From NCBI GenBank assembly GCA_023213395.1, contig CM041465.1, positions 205,041,741 through 205,105,740 on the forward strand: 64,000 nucleotides of DNA. The letters are read 5' to 3'. Each line of letters begins with the position of its first letter. The first letter of the stretch is position 1. This DNA is from Cycas panzhihuaensis. Lineage: Eukaryota > Cycadophyta. Both the position numbers and the translations under genes were made by a program. Positions 22,239-34,632 of this stretch are shown piece by piece. The notes beneath the pieces were generated by a model that saw only the letters and a list, made by a program, of their open reading frames with translations, had not been told where the DNA came from and searched no databases.

Positions 22239-22679
22239 ATTACCCTCAATTAAACTTATAGAAGTTTTAAGTTAAAATTTAATATAGCAAGGCCCTTTTA
22301 GTGGTATTACAAGGTATAAAATTAACAACATAAAGGGGAAAAAGTCCCTTAGGCCTTAAAACACTAATATAACCTAAGGACTAACTTTAAAGTTTTAATA
22401 TTTTATCATTGTATTAAGAACTTTTCATTTATTTTACCTTTAACTTATACTAGAGATAATTATTTATGTGTATTAACTGACTCAATAGAGGCATAAATGC
22501 ATATATTAGGTCAAGATTATATTAGATCTTATACGATTAAGATTTTTTCTTTTGATATGTGTTTTAGAAGTTGATGATAATTTCTTTTAAAATGTTCTTT
22601 GTTATATTCCTAAAACTGAATAGTTTTAGGTTTACTCTCCTATCTCTAATTCTACTTTTGATTATTTATTTGTTCTAAA

Positions 22680-23163
22680 GTTCTCCTAAATGAACCTTCA
22701 TAGGTATAACTTCTCTTTCTATTATTGTCATAATAATTATTTAGTTTTCTTTTCTCATAGGTTTTTTTTTTATGTTGAAAGATGTCACTCTTGCGAGTGC
22801 CTTCCTACTCGTGTAGCTATTCTTTCCTTTTTCTTTTACCCAATCTTTGTTCTTCATACCTCTTAGTAAAGGTGGTAGCTTCATCTATAAAATTAAGTTT
22901 TCTACACAAGGCATTGGCATAGTATTTTAATTAAGCCTATTTATAAATCTCATGAGTTTATCTTTACCTTGGATAAAAGGTACAAATCTATTTAAGGTTA
23001 TAAATTATTCTTTATATTCCCCCATGTTAAGGATTTTTTATTTTAAATTATAAAATTCATTTAGTTTATTTTGGAGGAAGTTTTTAAAAATAAATTTATC
23101 ATAAAACTTATTTTTAAATTTCTTATATGAGATCAACTCAAATCTTCTCTTATGACTTCAAAA
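22680..23163 (-). pseudogene. Ty3/gypsy gag, C-terminal half (broken)
   Basis: The minus strand reads SHKRRFELISYKKFKNKFYD, KFIFKNFLQNKLNEFYNLK, ILNMGEYKE, FITLNRFVPFIQGKDKLMRF and INRLN, the Retrotrans_gag pattern (FK..F...F...L...F..L.QG..S..EY...F..L.RF.P). Stops replace Gln (LKQ, KEQF, LNQ). The stretch after 22850 is Lys/Arg-rich, as is usual before a zinc knuckle, but no CCHC is preserved. Gag forms the particle shell. Not functional. Confidence 0.8.
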
Positions 23164-23496
23164 TATTGGAATATATGATATCTTTATATATGTGACATGT
23201 ATGATTATTCATGTAAACATTCTATTAGATAATAAAAAGGCTTAAAAGATATTGTAGGCTATTCATGAGGTGACATCTCTATAAATATATATACATACCA
23301 CTTGATAACTTAAAAAATGATTGAAAACAAAAATTGACTTGGAGACGTAATTATTTGATATCATAAATAAGAGCTCTTAACTCTAACCTTTTCTTATAAT
23401 TTTCTCCACACTGGGTTTTTCACGTATAAATCTATTATCTCTTGTGTTATATACATGCTTTTTGATGTTTATATTATTGCTTGATATATTTATCTT
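23164..23496 (+). repeat. 5' LTR of C, left piece
   Basis: Starts TATTGGAATATATGATATCT (decayed TGTTGG) and aligns with the 3' LTR from 31851. Relative to that copy it lacks a block of about 65 bases (31890-31955). It contains ctctataaatata as a likely TATA box near 23278. It ends in the LINE target duplication. Confidence 0.85.
23476..23496. repeat. Left target-site duplication of LINE1
   Basis: Twenty-one bases beginning attgcttgata and ending tatctt, repeated perfectly at 29678-29698. Such long duplications are typical of target-primed LINE insertion. Confidence 0.92.
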
Positions 23497-23599
23497 TTTT
23501 TTTTTTTGGTTTTGGTAAAAAATAGAAGGGGTTTTAATAGGTCTCCAAACCTTTTATAGAATTTGCCTTTTGTTTAGGAATAGAAGGGCCATGACATGC

Positions 23600-26500
23600 C
23601 ATGGCCTAGTAAAACTGGACATCCATTGTAACTCTAAAAGCCATGATAAGCCTAATGGATAACTCTCCCAATCTTAAGCTAATACATCTAATCTGACCAG
23701 ACTTAGAAGCTCCTCTGGGAAGTTCTCTTTCTAAACCCTCATTCTTTTGTTTGAAACCACCCAATTGGCAAGCTAATTGATAGCTGTGTTACCCTCTCTA
23801 TATATGTGCCAAATCTAAGTATATTATTTGGATCTTAAAACATCCTGAGCATCCCTCACTATGTCCATATTATTCTAATTAGCCTTAGTATCCCCCCTAA
23901 GGATTTTGACCACGTTTAACAAATCTCCTTCAATCATCATCTTATCACAATCATCCTCATTTTCCATAGTCCCTACTCTTTGTATAGCCTTTAGTTAAGC
24001 ACTATGGTTTGTCTGTTGGCTATAGTATTTCGCAAAGGCCTATCTCACCCTATCGTCTGAATATCTGTAGAGGCTACCCCCTCTAGCCTCACCAAGATTA
24101 CCTTTTGACACCCCATCAAAATTTATTTTAACCTAATTATCTATAGGTAGGTGCCAAGGGCACTTCCTTCTTCTCACTCTAATTATATTTGGTCTTCTTA
24201 TCACTCAACCATCCATGATACTTCCCTCCCCTTTCAAAAGTCTTTCCTCATCTGAGGGTTTTAGAATTTCCACTGTTGCCACACAAATCACATTGTAGAG
24301 CCTAAACTCGTCCAAATCCTTCCCTTAAAATATTCTTCTATTTTGTTCCTTCCATACGGTCCATCCCACTATTGGCAAGATTAATTTCCATAACAAACCT
24401 CATCCATTGATCTATCAGGGTCTTAGGACACACCCACAATATCCCTAGTTTGGACCAGATATAGGCCTAAATTCTCCTAAAAAAGGAGCAATAAATATTG
24501 ATATGGTCCAACATCTCCTCTTCCTTCTTGCAAAGCACATATCTGTTTGGCATGGTGAAAGCTCACCTATGAAGATTATCTATAGTTAATATATTATTCT
24601 ACAGACATAGCCGCCAGAAGATTGCCACCTTGGGGATGAGACCCTACTTCCATACTCCTGCCAACAATGGGTTCTTTCCAATCCCCTCCTTCAAACATAT
24701 GGCTTGGTAACCTTCCTTTATAGTATACTCCCCATAAGGGGAATTTGACCATATAATTGTATCAACCATGGGCCTTTTTGGGATATAACATTGATCAAGC
24801 TCTCTCTTAAGGGTTCAAATATTTTCCTCTAAATCTTGAATCCCTTATAGCTCCTCTAAGGATCTCCATGCTCTATTTTTACCATGACCCTCCTAGTAAT
24901 CCCTAACCATCATACCAAACATATCTTCACAAATACCTTGCAACTTACCAATGTTGGGTCTATCTTTCAATTGGTAGTTTCCACACCATTTATCCTCCCA
25001 AAAATTAATGCTTTCCCCATTTTCCAACTTCCATCTCATGCTTGAAATTAGAATAAGTCTCGAATGAGTCAAGCTCTTCTAAATTGGGGACCTAAAAACC
25101 TACCCCACCTCATCTTTTAAGAAGTGCCTACCCCTTATGTATTTTTTAGCAATGATCTTGCCCCATTATCCACCTTCATCTTTCACTAGTCTCCAGCCTA
25201 GCTTGGCTACTAGGGCCCTATTAAAGGACCCTAGTCTTTTTATGTTAAGCCCATCTGCCCATCTGGGCATGCATACTTTAACCTAAGATACCAAGTGGAT
25301 TCTATCCTTTTCTTCTATATCAGACTAGAGGAATCTTTTTTGAATGCCTTCTAAGATCGATATGACCTTGCTTAGAAACTTAGATATTGACATCATATAC
25401 ACTAGGACAATCTATAGAGAGTTAGTCACTAGTTGAATCTTACTAGCTTGACTGAGGAAGGATCCTTTCTAGCCAGCCATTTTCCTTTGGATCCTATCCA
25501 CAATAGGATCCCATAGCACCGTACTCATATTTCCTAAAAATAGTGGCATCCCTAGGTAGGTAATTGGAAGGGGTCTAATGGGGATATCCATCTCCCTACT
25601 AATCTTGCTTTGCATTCTCTCATGGATATTTATAAGGAAGATAGAGCTCTTCTCCAAGTTTATTCTTTGGTTTGTAGCCCTCTCATAGGCCTGGAGACTA
25701 GCCTTAAGTGCTCTAGCTTGACCTAAAGCCACCTTTCCTAGAAAGATGTTGTCATCAATGAACTAATGATGGACAATATTATTTATGCCAGGTATGGGCT
25801 TTAATCTAGTCACCCAACTTTTCATCCTGGCCTCTTTGATGGTTCTCCCTAAAATTTTTTCCATAATAATAAAAAGGTAGGTGGATAAAGGATCCTCTTG
25901 CCTTAATCCTCTAAAACTAGGGAAGAAGAGAGTTAAAGTGCCATTTATTAAGATAGAATATGAGGGATTGGATATACAACACCCCATCCATTCCCTCCAA
26001 ACCTCATCAAATCCAAATGCCTGAAGATAATTAGTTAAGCAGTCCTAAGCCACCCAATCGTAAGCTTTAGACATGTCAATTTTCATAATCATACCAGCTT
26101 CTTTTCTCTGCTGGACCAAATGAACCGTCTTGTGGCCACTATAATACCATCCAAGATTTGTCTGCCCTTAACACATCCATCCTAATTTAGAGATATGATG
26201 AGCGACATGCATTCCTTCAATCTATTCGTTAGAATTTTAGCCAAACTTTTGTATTTTATATTACAGAGGCTTATCGGTCTAAACTCTTCCATAGCTTTCA
26301 CCCCTTCCTTCCTTGGGATCAACACCAAGAAGGTAGCCCGCCACTCCTTTAGAAATGTTTTAGGTCAATTTTAGGTCTTCCTTGATTATGTCCTAGAATT
26401 CTTATAAAAACCCTAGAGGAAAACCATCTGGCTAAGGAGCTTTGTCCCAACCCATATTAAAGAGGGCCTTCTCCACTTGCTCTAATGAAAAGGGTTCCTT

Positions 26501-27817
26501 TAGCCATCTATTTTGGTCTTCATTAATCAGCTTAGGGATATATCTAATAAGTTCCCTTCTTAAGTCCATCTCTTGACACTTAGGTTCTTCAAATAAATTC
26601 TTGAAGTAGTCCACTGCTATACCTTTAATTTCCTCTTCCATCTTATGATTAACCCCATCCCTACTACTTAGATTATTTATTCTGTTGTAAGACCTATGTT
26701 TTAGAGTAGTCATATAAAAAGACTTAGTGTTTTTGTCTCCCTCTACCAGCCAAAGGGCTTTAAACTTCTACTTCCAGTGGGTTTCCTCCTTGGCCAACAC
26801 ATCTTCTAGGTTTTTTGTAACTAAACGTTCTATGTGGTCTAAAGTGTGGGAGCTACCTTCCTATTGGATTTTACCCTTAATCACATTAAGCTCCCCTAGA
26901 AGCCTACTTTTAGCAATAAAAATATTGCCAAAGGCTTCTTTATTCCAAGATTTAATTTACCTTTTCACCTAATTTAACTCCTTTGAGAACCTAAATATAG
27001 CATGCCCTTCCATCGAGATACTCCACCATTCCTTAACCTGGTCCCTGAGGTTTGGATGTCTTAGCCACATAAGATTGAACTGAAAGTGGGCCTCGTGGTG
27101 TTTTCCTAAAGTGTTAAACTCCAGCATTAGAGGTGAATAATTAGAGGCCACCTTTGGTAGGGCTTCTAATTTGATATCTTCATGGAGCCTCATCCATTCA
27201 TAGTTGATTAATACCCTATCTAGCTTTATCTAGATGTGGTTAATCCCCAATCTCATGTTTGACCAAGTGTACCTAGCCTCTCTCAGTGGAATATCCATTA
27301 GACCATATTTTTGTAAGAAATCACCTAGGTTTGTCATGCTCCTAGACCATCCCTATTGTTCCCCTTTCTTTTCTCCCAAGGATAAGGCCATATTTAAGTC
27401 CCCTGCTACTAGCTAGGGGCCCTTCTAATCTTGATGGGCTTCCACAATCTTATCCCAAAGATTCTTTCTACCTTCTGATGTTGTTAGAGCATAAATATTA
27501 ATGGCTAGCCATTGGATATTCGTTCTCTTGCAAGTAAAGCATACAATCATAAAGTGTTCTTCTTGAACCATACCTATCTCATGCCAAACTCTTTGGTTCC
27601 AGAGTATTGTCATACCACTCAAGCTTAGAGACCCTTCTTTTGCTAGCATCTCTCCATTCCTCCATACCTTGTTTTTTACCTCTAAACCTTTATCTCTCTC
27701 TAGTTTCATTTCCTGTAACATCATAATATCCCCTCCCATTCTAGCTCTTAAATCCTTGACAACTCTTTACTTTAAGGGGGCATTTAAGCCCTTAATATTC
27801 TAGGAAATAATCCTCAT
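23600..27817 (-). pseudogene. LINE ORF2: endonuclease, RT, zf-RVT, RNase H (broken)
   Basis: Starts at ATG 27817 with MRIIS-stop-NIKGLNAP (the usual WN.RGL start of the APE-like nuclease), then DIMMLQEMKLER (catalytic Glu) and WLAINIYA. RT follows: AVDYFKNLFEE, EEFRPISLCNIKYKSLAKIL, MIMKIDMSKAYD, GLRQEDPLSTYLFII and HHQFIDDNIFLG, which corresponds to the FADD catalytic box. The zinc-binding region is at about 24630-24470 (IFWRLCL, NILTIDNLHRRAF, CKKEEEMLDHI). RNase H is at about 24150-24000 (VKINFDGVSKGNLGEARGGS, catalytic Asp present). It would nick target DNA and copy LINE RNA in place. Dozens of stops and some frameshifts make it inactive. Confidence 0.9.
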
Positions 27818-27879
27818 AGCTAGCATGGGACCCTCCCAGACCAGACCTAAGAAGGTCATCTTCTGCACCTGAGAAATGG

Positions 27880-29122
27880 TCCTTCAACCGTCCCTTCCTT
27901 TGGGGTTCACTAATACCCTTGATCGATTTAGGATATAGTCTCCCTTTCTCATATTTCTCTTAGAGGGTATTCTGATCCTTCTATCACTGCCTATGTTAGG
28001 GCCACTTCTCTGGCTTACTGATTCCTCCTGCACCCCCTTACCTTTTACTATCCATATACATTTTACACTAGTTAGCCATTCTAGCTCTACTCTTATAATT
28101 GGGACCTCCACAGATTGCATCCTACTATTGCCTCTGGCCTGGCCCTCATTTCTAGTAAGTGTAGGCCCTTGCTACTCTTTCTCCTGATCCTTGGGCCGAT
28201 CCTCCTCCTCACCTTCCTCAGAGAGGGAGTCCTCCTCTTCCTAATTTATTTCCTTCATCTTCTCATCTTGAGAGGGCTCTTCCATAATGGTCCCCTGGGC
28301 ATCACCTATGATTTGCTCATTTACTTCTGCTTTTGGTCTCTTAGGAGCGATACTTGGGCCCTCCTTCTCACCTACCCCTTCCTTTTTTGGGTCCCCTTAA
28401 CACTTCAATAGGAGGTATCCCAAGCACCTACATCTAGATCATCTGGAGCTATCTAGCTCATAAACTATTTTTTAGTCAATATTCCACCCCTCTATTTCGA
28501 TACTAACTTCTTCAAGAAGGCTTTTGTCAAGTCTCACTAGGACATAAAACTTGGCATTTATTAGCCATGTTCTATTCTTTATTGCTGAGTCTGTCACTAA
28601 TAATGGACCTATTTCTTTAGCCACCTCTTTTATTACTTCCAAGTTCCAAAATTACAAAGGTAACCCTAGCTTCTAGACCTAAATCAATGCCTATTTCATT
28701 GTTGGAATCGACGAGTCAAAGTTTGGGTATTACATTTCCAATGTAATTGCCTTTCAACCAAGCATCTAAAGAGATTTTAAAAGTATGCTAATAATATCTT
28801 CTTGATTAGTAAACCTAAATAGGATGCAACCCTTAGGCATAACCATAACCTCCACCGAGTTCTTCATTCTTCACTTATTCACCATCCATTTCCTAATAAT
28901 GTTAAGCCCTGGTTTGGGCCTTAAGAACCTCCCAACCAGGCTATTCACCTAGTATTTCTCCATCTTTTTAGTTACGTCTTTTGGTATAGTTATTTTGATC
29001 TGGTTGTCTTAATAAACTGGGTTGATCTCATACCCCTATGTCTCTCCATTTCTCAAAGTGTCAAAGTATGTCCTTCCCAGAGGAGAGGACTGAGTTTGGT
29101 TTATATGAATGGTTTGCTCCAT
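27880..29122 (-). pseudogene. LINE ORF1 (DUF4283-type RNA-binding protein, broken)
   Basis: From ATG 29122 (MEQTIHINQTQSSPLGRTYF) one frame continues with scattered stops through IKITIPKDVTKKMEKY, LVGRFLRPKPGLNIIRKWMV, CILFRFTNQEDIISILLKSL and INAKFYVLVRLDKSLLEEVS, the DUF4283/gag-like fold of plant L1 ORF1. A degenerate zinc knuckle (CRCLGYLLLKC) follows near 28420. The C-terminal third is highly acidic (EEEDSLSEEGEEEDRPKDQE) and then basic. ORF1 would coat the LINE RNA. Length about 410 codons is normal for the family. Confidence 0.82.
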
Positions 29123-29677
29123 TAATATAAACAAATCATAACATATCAAAAACTGTCAGGCTGAAACAAACACTCACTCGACACATATAGGTTGCACTCA
29201 TAACTTTGTGGATCCTCCCTAGTGATATCTTGGCTGCCCTTGCTATCCAACTCTAATGGTTTCCCCTTAGACCAGAGTTTTGTATCTAAATACCTTCTTC
29301 CTTGAGCCGCTTGAAGTGCCTAATATTGGCTCATATCATCCCTTAGGGAACTCCATCTATTCTAGAAAAGAGGAAACTAATAGTTCTACATCTCCCTCTG
29401 TAGCTCTAAGACTACTCCATAGTCTCGAAAATAAAACCTGGCTCGAATGATGCCCTTGATCAAGCAATCTGACTGTTCTACCTTCCCAGCACTGGCACTT
29501 GAGGGTAATGCATTCTCTCCATCTTCCTTTTAGGCCTAACCCCTTCTTAGATCATCTTTGTTCAACCCCCATCTTGAAAGAGATGCAAAAACCCTAGACG
29601 TCACTGTCGCAACTTCACTTATTGATTTACCAATTATCGTCGCTAGTTCCTAACTTAAGATGACATTGTCTTCCACC
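29123..29677 (-). other. LINE1 5' untranslated region
   Basis: Non-coding, noticeably less AT-rich than the surrounding LTR. It ends at the target duplication, so the element appears full length rather than 5' truncated. An internal promoter is expected here for the family but cannot be recognised. Confidence 0.65.
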
Positions 29678-29821
29678 ATTGCTTGATATATTTATCTTAT
29701 ATACATGAATTGTATACATTTTTCATGATATGATTAATCATTATATATGTTTGATATAGTTCTATTATGTATTATGAGTACACTCCAATATAATATCATA
29801 GTGAAATTCTAAATTCTTTCA
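29678..29821 (+). repeat. 5' LTR of C, right piece with LINE target duplication
   Basis: 29678-29698 is the second copy of the 21-bp LINE target duplication; from there the LTR continues to ...aaattctttca at 29821, matching the end of the 3' LTR (...taattttttaca). Confidence 0.88.
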
Positions 29822-29834
29822 TGGTATTAGAGCC
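29822..29834 (+). other. Primer-binding site of C
   Basis: TGGTATTAGAGCC directly after the 5' LTR; initiator tRNA-Met type with one C-to-T change. Confidence 0.87.
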
Positions 29835-31841
29835 ATATTATGAAAGATGTTACAAAGATATGATGCAAGCTTATACAAGCCAAATTGATGAGTCAATTAA
29901 GCTAGTATGAGCTAGTACAAGAGCTAGTTTAAGGAGATTTTTGATTAGTTTTTAGTATATTAGATCAAATTTCTTATTTTGTTGACCGTTCCAATCGCTC
30001 GTTGGTTGTTTATAAGTGAAAATTTAATTATGGATAAAAAAATAATAATATTCATGAAAAGTTTAACTTGATTTGATAATGATTTGAAACTTAGGTAAAT
30101 GACCAATGTGAAAATTTAATAATCTTAATTTTATTATTTTTTAATTTATAAAATTAAATTAAATCAAATTTAATAAAATTTTAAATCCATATCTTAACCC
30201 CTAGCCATTAGTAGACAATCATATAGAGGCCATGCCACGATTAACAATGTAAATTGAAAGGGGATAAAATGATTTTATAAAGGACTACATGATTTATCAT
30301 AACATACTGATAGTTTTTTTAACATAGATTTTTATTGGAGAGTTTATTTTTCATGTCATAAGTTATGCTGGAAAGAGAATTTTAAGTCTATTAAAATGAG
30401 TGGTTTAGGATATATTTCAAAGATCAAATGATAGAGATATTAATAGGTAACATTAAATAAAATATTTTTAACTTCATAAAAGATATATTTTATGAGAGTT
30501 TTTAGATCTATTTTGGTATTTTTAAAAATATTTTTAAAGGCTCCAAAGATCATGATGATGTATATTAATAGCTACTGATGAAAAAAAAAAAAACAGTTTA
30601 AAATTTAATACATAAAGGCTTATTAATGATATTTTAAGACTTAAAACTGATGAAATATTGATGTGGAATATATTAAAATTGAAATTAATATGGGAATCTT
30701 AGATATACTAGATATGATAAAAATCCTCATTGGCATTTCACATATTTAATCTAGTGAAGTTAGCCATTAATCAAATGCATTGATCACCTGATTTATTGAT
30801 GAATATTTGAATGATATTGATGATACCACTTGGTTTTTATTAATGAAGGGCTTTAATGCTTATTTGTTAGAGAGTTATTGATGAGATAATGTTTATTTTT
30901 CCATTATTTATGAGACATGGATAAGAAATCTCATATATTATTACTTGGCACTAATTTAGCTATTGAGGTTATCTAATTGATATATAATATATATTTATTA
31001 GTGAAAAATCTGATGTGTAATATATGACAAAAGACATAGAAGCACACTATATATATTACCTTATTATAACTAACTTATCTTGACTAAGTGGTACACCCTG
31101 CTCCTAAAGTTAGTTTATTTAGATTATTCATTTGTTGATGTTGATGAGTTAATTATTAGTTGCTAAAAGAAAATTACTAATATATGCATAGATGGAGAAA
31201 GCACATAAGGTTATTTTGTATGCAATAGGTAAGAAAAAGGTTTTATAGGCTACTCTCGTATAATATACATATTATGTTGTTATTCTCATATACAAGAGGC
31301 ATGGTTTTGTAATACTCTTGTAATAATATTTTGCTTAATAGTTAAGTGTTATTATGTTTATTGATGAACCACATATAAGAAACACATCTTAGAGAACTAG
31401 TAATTACAATAACTAGTAATTGATGTACTTCAATAAATAGTTATTATTTTATATGGACATTAATAATTATTTTTATTCATGATACTGATGAGATAACAAG
31501 TTGACAGTATTGATGTTTACAGTAGCTTTATAAGTGAAGATATGAAGTCATTGAGAAGAAAATGTTTATAGAACTCATGAAATTAAGAGTGGTTATTTGG
31601 TTGATTAATGATGATTTTGTAAGTTTTATAAGTGTATTGGTCATTGATGATCACATATGAGTACAAAATGGTTTGAAGATAGATTATAGGTTAATTTCTT
31701 ATAGGAGATAATCATAATGTCGATAGATTTATAAGTTATAGGTGATACACGTTAATTTAATTTGATATAAATTTGGTACATGATATAAGTTTACAAATTC
31801 TAGGATACAAAAAACATGAAGATTTAAAAATATTAAATATT
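29835..31841 (+). other. Interior of C, no recognisable coding
   Basis: About 2 kb rich in attgatga, gatattaa and similar words, with a 13-base A run near 30580. No gag, pol or captured-gene frame could be followed on either strand. Either the coding sequence is beyond recognition or the element is TRIM/LARD-like. Confidence 0.55.
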
Positions 31842-31850
31842 AAGGGGGGG
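31842..31850 (+). other. Polypurine tract of C
   Basis: aaggggggg directly before the 3' LTR (tgttaaaatatgtg). Confidence 0.85.
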
Positions 31851-32381
31851 TGTTAAAATATGTGATATCTTTATATATCTAATATTTAATATAATATAGT
31901 AGATCCACATAAAATTCTACTTAACAAAAGCATTGATAGAGGTAGCATGCATGATTGTTTATGTAAATATCGTATTAGACGATAAAAGGCTCAAAAGATA
32001 TTATAAGTTATTCATGAGGTGACATATCTATAAATATTTATACACTCCACTTAAGAACTTAAAAATGATTAAGAAAGGAAGGTTGACTTAGAGATATAAT
32101 TATTTAATATTATAAAGAGGAGCTCTCAACTTTAATATTTTCTCATGGTTTTTTTTACGTTAGGTTTTTAATGTATAAATCTATTGTCTCTTATGATGTA
32201 TGTATGCTTCTTGATGTTTATACTTTATATTCATGTTATTGCTTGATATGTTTATCTTACATACATGAATTATATATATTCCACATGATATAATTATTTA
32301 TTATACATGTTTGATATACTTCTACTGTGTATTATAGGTATATTTCAATATAGTATCATAGTAAAATTCTAATTTTTTACA
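31851..32381 (+). repeat. 3' LTR of C
   Basis: A 531-bp copy starting tgttaaaatatgtgatatct and ending aattttttaca. TATAAATA at 32029-32036 is a likely promoter box. It is longer than the 5' copy by a block at about 31890-31955. Confidence 0.87.
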
Positions 32382-33040
32382 TAGAGTATATCACGCTACT
32401 AGGTAAGTGCAAGTCCTTTTAATTGATATGTGGTGATAGTGCTCTTGCTATTACTACTTAATTATTTTAGTTCAAAATACCATTCCATTTTATCCATCCA
32501 ATTCTTTACCTTTTCTCCAATGTCTCTTGTTCTTTCATATTTTGGAAGTTTTAGTTTTTTGCTATAATGATTAATCTCCTTTTGTTATCTTTTCCCTTGT
32601 TTGTGATGAGAGTTTGCATCTAATTTGATATTTGACTCAGTAGCACTAGAAGAATTTCCACTACTAAACATTGTTTTTGTACTCTTAAAACTTTCATTTG
32701 ATTTGTCCCTTCTTCTTTTTTTAAATTTGTTTTTGTTTTTGTCTCTATAGTTATATTTTCTCCTTATTTTTAAATTTCCTACTAGGTTTTACTAAAGATT
32801 CATCTCTACTTCCTTTATTTTCTAATGTGGATCCTTCTATATTTGCTTCTATCAAATCTTGCCTATCTTATAATCATTCATTGTTTGGCTTATTCACCTT
32901 TTTATTTTCTACTTTATATCTTAATTTCGTTAATTTAGTCATCATCCTTCCTAGACTTCTTTTGAGAGTTTGGTTCCTATCTATCATTATTACTAAATTG
33001 TAGGTTATTATTTATATCCATCTTTGTTTTATGATTTTCC
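32382..33040 (-). pseudogene. Ty3/gypsy gag, N-terminal half (broken)
   Basis: Reading leftward: a Lys/Arg/Asn-rich stretch, then KLPKYERTRDIGEKVKNWMD, KMEWYFELK, STITTYQLKGLALT and the conserved A..WW motif present as T-stop-stop-RDIL (both Trp changed to TAG). The next residue lies across element C at 23163, where SHKRRFE continues. This split, in-order frame is the evidence that C inserted into gag. Confidence 0.8.
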
Positions 33041-33050
33041 CAAGTTATGG

Positions 33051-34417
33051 TGTTAATTCATAAACAAATGGTGTGTGATGAAGATAAAATGAGAGTTACG
33101 AAAGTATTAATATAATAAGAAATTTAGGAGTCAAGTGTAAGGTATTTCTCTAAAGATAGTTCTTTAGAGTAGGAGAAGGAAAGAGGTTATTCTCCTATGG
33201 GTGTTTGAATTTTAACCTTGATAGAGTTACATATGCCAATTTATTTCTCTTCAATAACCCTTAAAAAAACACCCTTTTATCTAGTAAAATTATCTAAAAG
33301 AAGGTAGATTTAAAGAAACTTACCTAACTACTATTTCTCTTTATCAATAAAAATAATATACTAGTAGCCTAATATTAGCCTCAAAAGAAAATTTAAAATG
33401 TGGCACAGTTAATTATTAATGACCTTAAGGGTGGGTGGAACAACCTAAGGAGCAATGGAAAATGATGCCTTTCCTCTTTGTTATTTATAGGGTTTTGACT
33501 ACCTAGGAAACAATAATGTAATTGGAGTTAGAATAAGAGTAGTTAAGATTGGTTTAGTTCATTTGAAAGAGTATATGTATATGTTAAGACCTGCAACTAA
33601 AAAGTTGACAACTTAAACTTATTTTGATGGGTCTTAAAGTTACATGGTAAAACCTTTCACCTATATGTAGGTTAAGTCATTCTCTTAATTCGTGATATTC
33701 CTAAGATCACGAGAAGGAATAGTGGATCAATAATCTAAAGGTTATTAAAAAAATATACTAATCCAAGTAGTAGACTTAGAAGTGGTATTCTCTCATCCTC
33801 TTGATATGGTAGGATTATTGATAAGGGTTCTTACTTGTTACCATCATAATAGGTGATCATTAAATATAAGAAATAATTATCTATAATCAAATGAGAGAGA
33901 GGAAATTAGGCTTACACCATGTTATTCCTAATATGAGGTATTCGAACATAAAGATAAGTGGGATTACAAAATAGTATTAAGCCTCTAAGGTCCATAAACA
34001 TGTGCCATTTAATTTTTAAGTAATAAACCCAAGGATATTTCTATTAGAGATCTCAATACTAAAAGTACAAAAAAATTATTTATGGAAGTGGTCAACTTCC
34101 ATAGAAGACAAAATTCCAATGATAGTAATGGGCGATATTAAAGGTTGCAACTTTTCCTTTGGTTATAGGGAATACTATACATGCTCTTATTTGGCTACTT
34201 AATGATTGATTAATGTAATTTATTAGTTATATTCATAAATATATAGAACAATTTAAGCAGGTGGGAAATGAATTATAAGAATGTTATATTAAGCAACCAT
34301 GCTTTCCAAGCATTAAAAAAAAAGAAATATTGAATATTAATATCCACATTTTAATTCAGTAGTATCTTAATTATTATTACTATTTTTTGTTACTACCCAC
34401 TAAGATCCACATTTATT
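33051..34417. other. Unassigned AT-rich DNA, possible gypsy LTR
   Basis: The 5' LTR of the gypsy gag to the left should be here, but neither a primer site nor a second LTR copy is recognised. No reading frame of interest. Confidence 0.4.
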
Positions 34418-34477
34418 CTATATATATATATATATCATTGATTGATATTATTTATTAATATGGTTTATTAGTCTTTA

Positions 34478-34552
<75 letters not shown>

Positions 34553-34558
34553 CTATAC

Positions 34559-34625
<67 letters not shown>

Positions 34626-34632
34626 GATATAT
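34418..34632. repeat. TA-rich microsatellite
   Basis: (TA)n with regular acatata interruptions. The unit atcattgattgatat followed by tatggtttattag flanks it on both sides (about 34435-34472 and 34632-34672), suggesting the tract expanded within a short direct repeat. Confidence 0.92.

Larger units (their letters stand above)
23497..29677 (-). mobile_element. Full-length L1-like LINE (LINE1), minus strand
   Basis: About 6.2 kb bounded by the 21-bp target duplication, with the poly(A) tail showing as a run of 13 T at 23495-23507. Leftward order: 5' UTR (29677-29123), ORF1 (29122 to about 27880), then ORF2 (27817 to about 23600) with endonuclease, RT, zinc-binding domain and RNase H. Both ORFs carry stops but few large gaps. 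It inserted into the 5' LTR of element C. The C-terminal RNase H places it in the plant L1 lineage that acquired that domain. Confidence 0.93.
23164..32381 (+). mobile_element. Non-autonomous LTR element C, split by LINE1
   Basis: The 5' LTR is in two pieces (23164-23496 and 29699-29821), interrupted by a LINE plus its target duplication. A primer site TGGTATTAGAGCC (29822-29834), about 2 kb of interior, a polypurine tract (31842-31850) and the 3' LTR (31851-32381) follow. The interior contains no recognisable gag or pol. C sits inside a gypsy gag; five-base flanks (caaaa / tagag) do not match well, so the TSD has decayed or the ends are off by a few bases. Confidence 0.85.
22244..33050 (-). 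mobile_element. Ty3/gypsy gag region F, split by element C
   Basis: A minus-strand gypsy gag is interrupted inside the motif TWWRDIL / KSHKRRFE: the N-terminal half lies at 33040-32382 and the C-terminal half at 23163-22680. Element C (with its own LINE) occupies the gap. No pol is seen to the left; 22244-22680 shows only weak continuation before element A's target site. The LTR on the right (beyond about 33050) could not be delimited. Confidence 0.7.

Noticed and set aside
27993-28411. Plus-strand frames over the LINE ORF1 region
   Set aside because: They are shadows of the minus-strand ORF1 acidic/basic tail, whose translation shows clear DUF4283-type context.
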